From positions 91,676,001-91,740,000 of the forward strand of contig JAZHRO010000073.1 of assembly GCA_037157565.1 (NCBI GenBank): a DNA stretch of 64,000 nt. Direction: 5' to 3'. The notes below the pieces were generated by a model. That model saw nothing but the letters and a program-made list of their open reading frames with translations. It made no database searches and had not been told where the DNA came from. Position numbers and translations under genes: made by a program. Shown piece after piece: positions 44,674 to 55,176 of the stretch (the stretch's first letter is position 1; each line of letters opens with the position of its first letter). Source of the DNA: Thalassia testudinum (lineage: Eukaryota > Streptophyta > Magnoliopsida > Alismatales > Hydrocharitaceae).

Positions 44674-44746
44674 GCTGCGTTTCGTTTGCAGCCCACGATG
44701 TGGCGCTATTCCAGCGCCACATCGTGCGCTGGAAACCAGACGCAGC
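44674..44746. repeat. 73-base hairpin in E
   Basis: Two 34-base arms around ATTCC. The inner 14 bp (CACGATGTGGCGCT/AGCGCCACATCGTG) are perfect, and the outer 20 pair with about five mismatches. Confidence 0.7.
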
Positions 44747-47260
44747 TGCGTCTGTGCGCGTTTTTGGCCCTCGATTTGGGGGCCATAAATTATTAAAAAA
44801 AATAAAATAAAATATGGTAAATAAAATATTTACATAATACTACATAATTGATTAATTAATTTTGAATTTTAAATATATTTACTATATAAATAAATTCGCT
44901 AAACTAGGCTGATTATACAGGTTGATTTAGGTGATTAAATAGTTAATTACTTATAAAATAATTAGTAAATGGTCTAATTGACCTTAAACAGTTTTAACTT
45001 ACATACTTAAGTATTTAATACATATTTTTATTGTATTTTTATGAATTTATTTATGTTTTATTTAGGCTAAAATAGCAATTCTGTGTAGTTTATAATTAAA
45101 ACTAAGTTACAGTAGGATATACTAGGTATAATTATACTTTGACTAACTTAAATTACTTAATATATACATATATATATATATTCCCAAGTTTATAGATTTA
45201 TTTACTTGATTATTGCTCTAACCTATTAACTTAGCTACTAAATCAGTAAATATAAATCTGTACATATATATATACATAGATCAGTAGATACATACATACT
45301 AGATTAGTATATATACATATTTTTACATAGATTACATATGTATACGAATTTCTGTACAAGTTTTATACATATTTACAGTATAACTATGTATCTAACTGAT
45401 ATGCTATAGTTATAATACTATGAATGGGTGTATTTATAGTTTTAAAATAAGTCTATGCCATTAGGCTTTTGTATAAAGTTAGGGAATTAGAGTTGATTGA
45501 TTTTTTTTTTATTTGAGTTTAGGCAGCAGCTTCAGCTACTGTCAGAGGAGATGGAGAAGAGAACAATGTGCTGTTTTAGTGTTATTTACAGTGGCAGTGG
45601 CTTAAGCCACTGTCAAATGGCTAACTGCTGCTGCAGTTAGTCCACTTGAAGAGGGGGGGAAGTATTCTACAGAGAAGAGGGAAACTTAGAGAAGAGGGGA
45701 GTTTAGAGAAGAGGGGAATGTAGCTGCTATATGCAGCATGTTGCTGTATAACTGGGAACAAGATAAAATTCAAAACAAACTAAACATTGAAGAGATGAAA
45801 TCCAAATCTGAAAGGGGTTTAAATCTCACGAAAATCTCATGTAAATTCAGCTCAAATACTCATTAGGAAAAACCTTATCAGAAGCATCCTTTCAGATCAA
45901 AACAGCAAATGGCATTGAGTTAGTCTTCCTAATGCCATAGATAGCATGAAGGAAGACTTAGCTCAATCAATTAAAACCAAAGAAACACAATCCCAGTTTC
46001 TTGCAACCTTAAGGAGTATGGAAAACTCCTTAGGTTAGATAATCACCATTCAGAAATGATCATCAACACAAATAGTGCATGGCAGTTCTGAAATAGCAAA
46101 AAGAGACTAAGAATGCATTAAGGAAATTTAATGGAAGCTGGCGAATGCATTCAAAACAAAGTATAAACAGAATCATGAAAGGCTCTTCTGATTGGTTCTC
46201 TGTCACCAGAGAACTTCTCAGATTCCTTGCCTACAATGAAAACCAAAAATCCTTTCAATTTGTCAGATCTGTCAAAACATTTCAGAGAGTAAAAATCCTT
46301 TAAAATCCAGATCAAAAGTGCTCTGACAAACTGAGGCAATCCATTTAAAACAGAGGGGCTTTTGTGAAACAAATGGAGTGAGTGAGAAGCCCCAAATGGT
46401 GCTTGTGACGCCACTTTCAGATCTGAGGCAGTGCGCCATCAGATCTAAAATTGGGTCAGGATGTGTGGGTGATTGGTGAAAAATTCGTCGTTAAAAGGAA
46501 AAAACAAGAATCAGAATCTGGATGATGGTAAAAACAAAACATGAAGAGGGAGATAAATTGAACAGTGAACAGATGATTCTTCCCCTCTGATCTGGACTGA
46601 TCAGAGGAGGTGAGGGAGGGGATCTAATACTAATTCTACTCCTAAGACTAATCTAACTACAGCTAACATTAAACACTAACAATTAAAACTAAATCTATTC
46701 TAAACTACTGCAAACTAAATCTACAACTACTTGTGCAGAATTAAAAACTAAACTAAAAGGAAGAATGGGACCTATGGGTCCTTAGCCGGCGGCTAAGGAG
46801 GAAGAAAGGAGGAGGGTGACTCCAGTGGAGGGAAGAGTCTGCTAGTGAGACTCCAGGGTCGTCCTCAGGTGCTACGAGGTCCTTAGCGACGAGGAGGGTC
46901 GAGAGCAGGCGATGATTCCACAGCCGGTGGCTGTGAAATCAGGGTCTAGATGAGGAGGAGAGACTGGAGTGGAAGAATTGATCGCTGAGAGATGTAGGAG
47001 GGAGCGATCCCTTGCGCGCGACACCACTGAGGTGCTTAAATAGCAGCTCAGTGACTGAGATCACCGCAAGGGTGAGGTTAATCAGAATCAGGCCGGCGGT
47101 GAGGATGAGATGGGTAGAGCGCGCGGCGAGTCAAGAGAGAGATCTGACCGTCAGATGAGATCTGGGAAGAGAGGTGAACGCACGCACCGAATCGCGCGAA
47201 GGTTCCATTTGATTCCAGCCGCAGATCGAGATCAAAAGTGCGATGGACGGTCGAGAATGG

Positions 47261-47300
47261 CTGTGTTCTTCGCGCGCTACAGTGCGCGTGAAGAACACAG
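47261..47300. promoter_or_regulatory. 17-bp inverted repeat in the promoter side of E
   Basis: CTGTGTTCTTCGCGCGC and GCGCGTGAAGAACACAG pair with one mismatch around TACAGT, about 220 bp upstream of the reverse-strand TATA-like site near 47043. Confidence 0.55.
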
Positions 47301-48059
47301 GCTTCTCTCTGAAATGAGGGAAAACTTGCAGGAAGACCCTTAAACGAAGGGGTAGAAGAATAGCGTGCAGGTCCAAAAGTGAGAAGAACTATAACCGGAA
47401 GGGCCCTGCAGTCATACAGAAGGGTCCCTGCGGCTTGCAAAAAGGTCCAAGAAGGAGTTTTGAAGGGTAGAAATGTAATGCATGAAGGACCTAATTGTAA
47501 TCTATTTATTTCTAAGCCTAAATGATGTCCAATTGCTTTCAAATTTTTACATGTGCTTAATTGAACATTTAAGACATTGATTTTACTTCTGATTTGTCTT
47601 TTCAAACTTGTTTATGTGTACAATTGATGCATGGATCATCATTTGTTCTTTAGTTTTCAGAATATCTCATTTTTGTGACCTAATTAGGAGATTTTAACAC
47701 ACATTAAAAGTTTTAGGTCTTTTCTTTAATTCCCACACTTAACCCTTTTTATGTGTTAATTTGATATTGTTTTGCTTAGTATCTAGCTTAATTTCGGCCT
47801 TTTAGCTATGATGAGTAGCCACTCATCAGCTACCCAGGTAATTCTTAGGTGGATGACTTTTTGATCTAGCGGTATCATCTGCCCCAAACCTCCATAGTCA
47901 TCCAACATTTTTGGGTGTCTTAATTGGGTCAAAAACATTTCCAGTGCCTCATCTTTTCTCTTTAGAGCACACACATACATTTTCAGTGGGACTCTTTATT
48001 CAGATTTAATCGCTTCATAACTTGATACTACATCTTGATTCAAACTCCGATTCTACATC

Positions 48060-49624
48060 TTGATTCCACCACCTGATCCAAATATGAAGCCAAACCACTT
48101 AGGACTACCATTCAAGAAACCTGAATATCGGAGATCCATGAGAGATAGGATGATTGAGGATGCCCTGAAATTCTATGAAAATGAAGAAAAAACCTCAACA
48201 CTAGTAGAAAACATTCAAGTTAATGTCCCAACAACCACAACCTTCATCATAACATGTGCCCAAGTACTACTGGCAGAAGCCACAAAAGGATCAACCCAAG
48301 ACATGCTCATCACAGGATACATTGAGATAGAAAAATTGCACAATCTTGAATACCTTCAATGCATAACAAATCCTCGACTTTAGGAGCAACACCAAGATGA
48401 TCTTGAAAAATGAGAAGAGATAATGAGAATATTAAAATAAATCATCGACCAGAAATACCCGTATATGCCACAAACTGAGGATGAACCATCTTGGGAAAAC
48501 ATCAAGGATCAATTTGATCTCGGGTTTGAGGCATAAAATGGTTGTGGATTCCCAACCCAAATGGAGTACAATGTGCCTGATATTGAAGAAGGTTGGGAAG
48601 CTCCAACTGTAGGAAAACACAATGTTGAGCCAACTCTAGACCATGAATCATCAGGCTTAGAATCCCAAAACTCCTGCAATAATAAGAGTAGAACTGAACC
48701 TCTTGAGGGTGTAAATTCTGCCTCTTATTCTGATAAGGTGACCCTCAAAGGTTATTTGGACCTAGATTCTAGTGACTTAACCCACATCCTAAGCCCAGAA
48801 TCTAGATCTAAAACCTAATGGGAAGATTTCAAGGCCCCATATGAGGAAGATCAATTTTTCAATGAAGAATATGATTTTGGGCCTCTATTTGATGAATATC
48901 CCTCGCCAACATCCTTAGAGCAACCAATCAATTTTTTGGAAGTCATGCCAATTTATGATACAGAAACTGAGGAGTTGGATGAGTTGGGTTTTAATTGGAT
49001 CTGTCCTACCAGCTTAAAACCTGAGCCTCTACCAGATAAGGACACCTTTTTAAGCTCAGAATTGACATCTAGGCTAAACCCCAGTCAGGCTGCTGAATCT
49101 ACAGCATATGATTTACTCTATGGTGGAACTCATGATCTTGAATCTCAGTCAGATTTTGATTTTCGCAAACTCTCCGACGATTTCAAATCTGACCATAACA
49201 TCGGAGAAAATCTGCTTCCTGATTATAACAAGCCAATCTACGACCTCAGCTCACATGACTCATTCTCCAACTTCGATTTTGAAAGTTACTATGAGGAGTC
49301 TCTACATGAGACCACCTGTCATTCCTTTCTAGAAGAGCCCTCATACACGATTCTCACTGAAGCCACCTCTTCCACACATACAAAACTGATCAAAACCTGT
49401 TCTCTACCTCAACCCGCAATCGGACTCAATTTCTATTCTGATTCACCTCTCATTGAGCCGTTTGCAGATGATTCAACTCCACATATATACCGGGTATCGA
49501 GTATCGATCAGACTGAGAAACATGATCCATCATTCTCTGATCACCCTTGTAAGGTTTCCACACCATGCATTGATTATTTTTCGGAACCCTACTCTGACCA
49601 GGCTGATTTGACTCAGCCTTAACC
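48060..49624 (+). pseudogene. Acidic orphan ORF of A2 (one frame, five stops)
   Basis: A single frame runs from TTG 48060 (first ATG 48084) to TAA 49620-49622. It is interrupted only by stops at about 48381, 48411, 48438, 48534 and 48816, with no frameshift, so it shows the original layout best: about 510 codons. The N-terminal basic/neutral block (RSMRDRMIEDAL, VPTTTTFII, GYIEIEKLHN) is followed by a long acidic Ser/Asp/Glu region (PDIEEGWE, EEYDFGPLFDEYPSP, FDFESYYEESLHETTCHSF, TEKHDPSFSDHP). No known retroelement domain and no signal peptide are visible. A hydrophobic tail frame (PSELHCIWWVPHLLIYIYQP) follows the last stop in another frame, also seen in A1 (12270 onward). Function unknown. 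Confidence 0.65.
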
Positions 49625-49854
49625 TGAGTTTTCATTTCCACATCCATCAGAACTTCATTGCATATGGTGGGTTCCGCATCTGTTGATCTACATCTATCAA
49701 CCCACCAGATTGATTGGGTTTGGGCTGCATCATCAGCCTGTTGATCTTAACAAGCACCTGGTTGGACCAACCAGACTCTTAATCAAGGTGCTTGTTTTAC
49801 AAAATTCTACTGATTTGACCACTCCCTCTCCACCCCATTTTTCGCTCGGTTGAA

Positions 49855-49889
49855 GGCGTTGAATTTAGCGCTTAACGGGAGGCAACCCA
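49855..49889 (+). promoter_or_regulatory. Post-pol motif of A2
   Basis: GGCGTTGAATTTAGCGCTTAA followed by CGGGAGGCAACCCA; stem GGG/CCC around AGGCAA. Confidence 0.65.
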
Positions 49890-50114
49890 TCATTCCAAAA
49901 ATTGAACCCAACTAATTATTCGTCTGTACTCCATGTCCATTGCACCTTGAGTTCAGCCTTAGACAGTTAATCCGACATCTGGTACACATACTAGAGCTTG
50001 AAATCGTCCGCATCAGTCATTTCCGACCGATTCACCCACCCTATGTATCCTATTCTAAGTCCCTAACCTCAACACTATTTCACACCCTCCATTTACAATG
50101 ACATTGCAAAACTT

Positions 50115-50131
50115 AGGCATGGGGGGTGATA
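50115..50131 (+). other. Internal PPT-like tract of A2
   Basis: AGGCATGGGGGGTGATA, about 1.45 kb before the 3' LTR; A1 has the same tract at 12749. Confidence 0.5.
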
Positions 50132-50399
50132 AAGTGAATACATACAGAACCAAGAAAAAGTAAGAAGGATTCTCACAAAAAAAATTCACATATGTCATAA
50201 ACACAAAAATAATTGAAAAACTATAAAAAAGAATAGAAAAATGGAGGAGGGAGGAAATTTTATGAGCCACATAATTATAAGGAGGAGAAAAAGAGCAAAA
50301 ATGATAAAAAGGAGCACAAAATGAAAAAGAAAAAGAGATAGTCATTAGTAAGAGATTAAGAAATTAACCGAAGTTCTAGAGCACATCAAGAAAAAAGAA

Positions 50400-51263
50400 A
50401 AATGAAAGAAAAGTGCTAAGGAGACACAAAAAGAGATTAGCAGGAATGCTGATCTTAGGCCTTCTTTGCTAGACTCTTAGGCTTAAAAATTCACGTACCT
50501 GCTAAGATCTGGATAATCCTCAAGAGGTTGGGGAAAATGCGAAGCTTAAGTATTAGGTCTAAGGCTTAGGAAGTATTCGACTTCGTTAATTGACCTTCTA
50601 TTTGCGGGATTCGATAACCTAAGCACCCCAATCCACACACAGTCTGGTTCAGTGTGCATAAATATCAAAATCATGCAAAAGCATTTTAATACTCTGAAAA
50701 GGTTGCCTAGATTAAGAGCGGCCAATCAACACAAGTTAATTTGGATGAGTTCTCGGTGTAGAAAGGCCAGAAATTCCCCTTGAAGATGCGTAATAACATA
50801 TCGTCTCCTCGGTGCTTGTCTCTTAGGATATTTAAATATCCTACCGGGGGAATGTAAGCACTCTGCTGGTTCAGATACCATGGGTGACATTATCACGAAA
50901 TGTCGATTGCCAGGGTCTGGATTCAGCCACAGAATGCCATGGGCGGGATTATCTCGAAATCTTAAAAGGGAGGGTTTTGGGCGGTTGTCATGGGCGATGC
51001 CATCACGAAATGTCAATTGCCAAGGTCTGGATTCGGCCACGGAACGACATGGGCGGGATTATCTCGAAATCTCAAAAGCCAGGGTTCTGGGGGGTTGCCA
51101 TGGGTGGTGCTATCATGAAGCATCGATTGCCAGGGACCTTTAAGGATTGATTATGGGGATGAGGAATCCGATACAGACCATGTTGAGAAGCCAAATCAAA
51201 GCTAGAAATAAAAAGAAAAGAGAGAGAAAGCTCTCTAAACAAATAAATCCTCTGTCTCTCTCT
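50400..51263 (+). repeat. A2-specific segment with 110-bp tandem repeat
   Basis: This segment is absent from A1, where flanking AAGAAAAATAAAATGCA is continuous (about 13014-13030). Within it, 50879-51143 is 2.4 copies of a 110-bp unit (starts at 50879, 50989, 51099). Each unit is built of a 59-bp and a 51-bp half, both starting CATGGG and containing ATTATC(A/T)CGAAAT or a variant. Overlapping 87- and 88-aa frames come from the repeat, whose length is not a multiple of three. Confidence 0.7.
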
Positions 51264-51568
51264 TACAAAAATGCATTGCAAACTGAAGCTAGGCTGAAAA
51301 TGTCTTAAGCATGGGTGCTTTAACCGTGGAGTCCAACAAACAATACGATAGTTTCTGCGGGCCTTAAAAAACCTACGTGGAGGACTAAGGCTAAAGCGGG
51401 TCAGGTCCAGATTTTGGTTGGCACTTGAGTACCTCTAGGCCTACTATTAGCATTCTTAACCTTATCAACAAAATAAAAAGAAAAGCACTTATCATAACTT
51501 GTGACAGACACTCAGGGTCTAGAACAGAAGTTAAAACCTTAAAGTTTTGCTAAGGGACTAGTAAAAGC

Positions 51569-51582
51569 TAGGAATAGGGGTA
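51569..51582 (+). other. Polypurine tract of A2
   Basis: TAGGAATAGGGGTA just before the 3' LTR, in the same position as A1's AGGCATGGGGGTA. Confidence 0.65.
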
Positions 51583-54320
51583 TGATGAGAGCCTCATCAT
51601 GAGCCCTAACTAGCTCATTTTTACCTAAGAAAGAGAATAAGAGCTCCTACATAACCTGGAGAAGGGCTTAATTCAAGGAATAAGTGTTCTGAGAAGAAAA
51701 CATGAAACAAAGGTTAAAACTGTAATTTTACCATTGTAGTACATAAATGGGATTTCTCAAAGGCAAAACATAGGTCAAATGGTCTGAATAATATAAAATG
51801 TGGGTTGGTTCAGTCAGAAATGGGTTCATGTGCAATCTACGAATTAAATGAAATTCTATAATCCAAAAATAGACCTGCTTAATTCAACAAGGTTTTGGCC
51901 AGGATAAAAATCAAATAAATACTCTAAAATTCATGTAAAAATATCCCCTAGTGTTCATAACCTTTAAATTAGCCTTTGGAACCTATTTTGACATAGATTG
52001 GGGTCCTAGCTCATTAATTGACCTAATTTGGGTTTTTATGCAAAATGACCAAAAAACATGGTCAAACCTAAAGTCCAACTTCACCATTGGATTCCTTAGG
52101 TCAACATTAGGTTTGTACCAAAATTTCGACCTAAGGGGAGGTCATCTTGACCTACTTTGCAAAATAGTACACCCAATTACATTTTGGCCCCTACCTTTTG
52201 AAAACCATTGCACCGACCCCCCTAACATCCTCGCCACTCTTAAAAATAGGTCCCTACACCATTAATGGGGAGAAATCCTACTCCGACGAGGAATGGAGGG
52301 GGAGTACTCCCTGATTCCTCAAAAATCTCCTCCCAAATTTGGAAGGGAGATTCTCTGAGGAATTCCCTTCCATCTGAGCTCGATCCTAATCTCTGATTTG
52401 CACCCAATCTCTCGTGCAAACGCACGAGAGATTTGGGTCTCTAACTCATTCCATCTCCAGCAAGGACTCACGCATTTGGAAGCTTGTCTTCCAAGTACAG
52501 GAACCCCTGCCAACATTTATAAAAGGATCCTCAACCCTGGCCGAACCTCCTCAGCTCAACTTGGCCAGAGATTAACCTAACTTTCATCATCTTCTCCTCC
52601 GACCAAGTAGTCTAGCGAGCTCTGGTGAGCCTCCCTCCTGTTTCTCGTCGCTCAGCCACAATACTAGTCGCAGAGCTGTCCTCACCATCTTCCTCCGCAT
52701 CGCGCAACACTCGCGTGAGCATCTCGAGCCCGTTGTCGCCACCATCTCCCACCACTGGGCACCGTCTTCTCCGACGACAGAAGGTACTGCTAGTCGCCAT
52801 ATCTCCCCCTTCGTCCACTCAATTAGGTTAGACTTACTCCTCTCTATCCCCTCTTCAGTTCCCCTCAATCTATTTCACAAATTACCCCTCGACTGCCACT
52901 GTCCACCGCCATCTTCCCCATCTCCGGCCAACCTCCGACACGACGCATCCGTCACTCCACACCTCCACACGTCTCGCCACCAACCTCTTCACCTCCTCCA
53001 TCGACCACTGAACATTTTCCACTCACTCACAGACCGCCTACACCTCCCTAAACACCCCCCGACCTAACCCATAAGCCCTGCCATAGAGCGACCTAGGCAC
53101 GCATGCCTAGGCCACCCCGCAGCCTGCCACCTACCATCCCACCATCGCCTTGACACGGCAAAGCTTCCCATGTATTTTAGTGGGGCCACCAGGCTATATT
53201 CATGTGTGGCATATCTGAGCACCAGCCGCCATTAGCGAGGGCTCGAGATGGTCGCAAGCTTGCTCCAGGCTGAAGCACTCCACGGTCCCAGGTCCCGAAG
53301 GCTTGGGTTGGTCTCACGCATTCATCTATCCAGGAAATTAGCACTTCGAGGCCTCTAGCTGCAGCAATTGGAAGAAGGAGCTCCTGCGGGCGAAAGCGCA
53401 ATATCAGGTAGGACATTAGTCCCACCTCGTGAATGTAAGAGTGAGGCACATAGCATAAATTGATTTCGTGTTTTACTCTATACGCCTCGAGACACACATG
53501 GGGTGAGGTCCCTCGCCCTTACCATGCCTCGTCCGCGACACTCCCCCACAGACCTGGCACCCCAACCCGACTAACCTACTAAGCACTCCTCGCGCACCAC
53601 ACCAAGGCTGGTGCGCCTGGACCCGGGCACGCGACCAACCCGATTACCCAGCTCTGGGAGAGCGTACCGAAGAGAGATACACAGAGAGAGATACGTGCGG
53701 GGAGGGTAGAGGAATAGGTTTTGTTGTGTGGTGATTGTGCAGGAAGAGGAAGCTAAGGGAGGAAGAGGTGAAGCAAGAGAAGGAAAGGAAGACGGACTTA
53801 GCCGCAGCAAGTGAAGTCAGAAGAGAAGGAAGGTGCAGCTGAAGCCAAGGCATGGTGAAGTGAGAAGAAGAGAAGGAAGAAAGCAAATAAGAGAAGGCAG
53901 AAGAGAAGTAACTGAAGCAGAGACAGAAAGAGAAGAAAGAAGAAGGAAGAAGAAAAGAAGAGCAAGGCAGAGAGGCACTGTGAAGAAGAGAAAGAGAAGG
54001 AAGAAGAAGAGAAAGTTGCAAGGAGAAGAATAAGAGGCCATCATTTAAGATGTCTGATCCTATGATCAGACGTCCAACCCTTTTATTTTTGCTATAAATT
54101 TAACTCTTAAACTCTTGCATTTACATTATGAATTAAGTTTTGAGTAATTCTAAGTGTTCAATTACATTATTGAGATTACTGAATAAATTCCATTTGCTCC
54201 CTGTGTTCAACCTCAGATACTTAGATTTTCGAGTAATAAATTCTTATTTGTTGTCAATGCTTAGTCACCTATACTACAATGCAACTAATTTAAAAAAAAC
54301 ATGATCAAGCGCTGCTAACA
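51583..54320 (+). repeat. 3' LTR of A2
   Basis: TGATGAGAGCCTCATCA (perfect 7-bp terminal hairpin) to GCTAACA. Palindrome 52407-52432, TATAAAAG 52518-52525, CCTAGGC..GCCTAGG near 53091-53110, purine tract 53660-54035, GTCTGATC/GATCAGAC near 54051-54070, CTATACTACAATGCA 54269-54283. Confidence 0.88.
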
Positions 54321-54927
54321 CTGTGCTACATTCCATTTCTGCTTCCACCTCCACCCCTATATATAATATATACATATATATATATATACTGTATACACTA
54401 TATATCTATACATATATTAAGCTAGGTATTTCTTTCTTTTCGAACAACCTACCTTATTTTCAGTTATATTTTATTTCTTGCTATTAAAAATATAAAGAAA
54501 AGAGTAAAAGGGAAAAGATAATTCTTGTCTTGCAGGTACTCGATCTTACGAATAACAGGACTAATTTTTGGAAACCCCAAGTTGGCTACAAGCCAAGAAC
54601 CATTTGGCTCAAGGCCAAGGACTTGATTTTGAGGGTGTACGTCAAGGACAATATTATCAACCAAAAGAAAAAATCTTAAATAGAAAAAAACCAAAAGCAT
54701 AATAAACGCGAGGAAGAGATACGTTTTAGGAAAGGCGTAGAAACTCCTTGACATTTAAATTCCCGCCTCCCTAAGATTGACCCTAGGCCTAAAAGCGACC
54801 AAGATAAAATCAAGTAGGCCTGGTTAAAAATTTTGTGAAGCTGGTTAGGCTCGATTTAGGTTAACCCACTATAATAACTTTAACGACAATTTCACCATAT
54901 TAACACAACCTATTCGAGTCTCACCAC
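54321..54927 (+). repeat. 3' LTR of B, second part
   Basis: It continues the B LTR exactly where A2 interrupted it, colinear with 26702-27309: TA repeat, the U5 block near 54764, CTATAATAACTTTAACGAC (54869-54887), end CTCACCAC followed by CTGCT. Confidence 0.88.
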
Positions 54928-55176
54928 CTGCTGGGATCCCACATGACCATCTATACTGACCATTCAGCCATCCGGCACCTGTTGGCCAAAAAGGACGTGA
55001 AGCCCAGGCTCATCAGATGGATCCTACTCTTGAAGGAATTTGACTTAGAAATCCACAACAAAGCCAGATCAAAGATTGTGGTGGCTGAACACCTATCCAG
55101 ACTTCACCCAAACCACATTGGACCCTCCCTGCCTTTATCCGACACCTTTCCCAATGAACACATTTTGGCTGTGTAG
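54928..55176 (+). pseudogene. pol: RNase H of C, 3' part
   Basis: It resumes C's frame after B with GSHMTIYTDHSAIRHLL, WILLLKEFDLEI and AEHLSRL, the end of RNase H (ADHLSR in B). It stops at TAG 55174-55176. Confidence 0.87.

Larger units (their letters stand above)
43620..47828 (-). mobile_element. E: 4.2 kb TG..CA insertion in the A2 leader, probable large solo LTR
   Basis: TGATGGTGTAATG..CACTCATCA with a perfect duplication GCTAC (43615-43619 and 47829-47833). No internal direct repeat of its ends and no coding domain were seen, so it is probably one large LTR. Minus orientation follows from the U5-like block (plus strand GGTCGTTCTCTGGGAGGC, 43797-43814) near its left end and the reverse TATA-like CTATTTAAG near 47043. 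The right end is the 8-bp hairpin TGATGAGTAGCCACTCATCA. It carries tRNA-Asp-like pieces (43668-43682, 43707-43725) and several foldbacks. A 175-codon minus frame (47078-47605) has no recognisable domain. Confidence 0.75.
39934..54320 (+). mobile_element. A2: non-autonomous family A element nested in the B 3' LTR
   Basis: LTRs 39934-42674 (2741 bp) and 51583-54320 (2738 bp). The flanks CAATG (39929-39933) and CTGTG (54321-54325) are a decayed duplication, and the B LTR is exactly continued beyond. The internal order equals A1: tRNA-Asp PBS, leader (split by E), acidic ORF, post-pol motif, internal PPT-like tract, PPT. No gag-pol. It has an extra segment of about 865 bp (near 50400-51263) with a 110-bp tandem repeat, not present in A1. 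By eye about 6% LTR difference over 240 bases. Confidence 0.9.
25011..54927 (+). mobile_element. B: Athila-type element nested in the RNase H gene of C
   Basis: The 5' LTR 25011-27310 and 3' LTR 38353-39933 plus 54321-54927 are flanked by TTGCT (25006-25010) and CTGCT (54928-54932). C's RNase H reading resumes on the far side. The internal order is PBS, leader, gag, protease, RT, RNase H, integrase, post-pol motif, PPT. It was later split by solo LTR D in RT and by A2 in the 3' LTR; without them it is about 13.3 kb. By eye about 6% LTR difference over 155 bases. Confidence 0.9.

Noticed and set aside
47078..47605. 175-aa minus-strand frame in E
   Set aside because: It spans the LTR promoter region; no domain, and it includes an inverted repeat.
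50879..51143. CRISPR array
   Set aside because: The 110-bp tandem units are contiguous, without unique spacers, in a plant retroelement.
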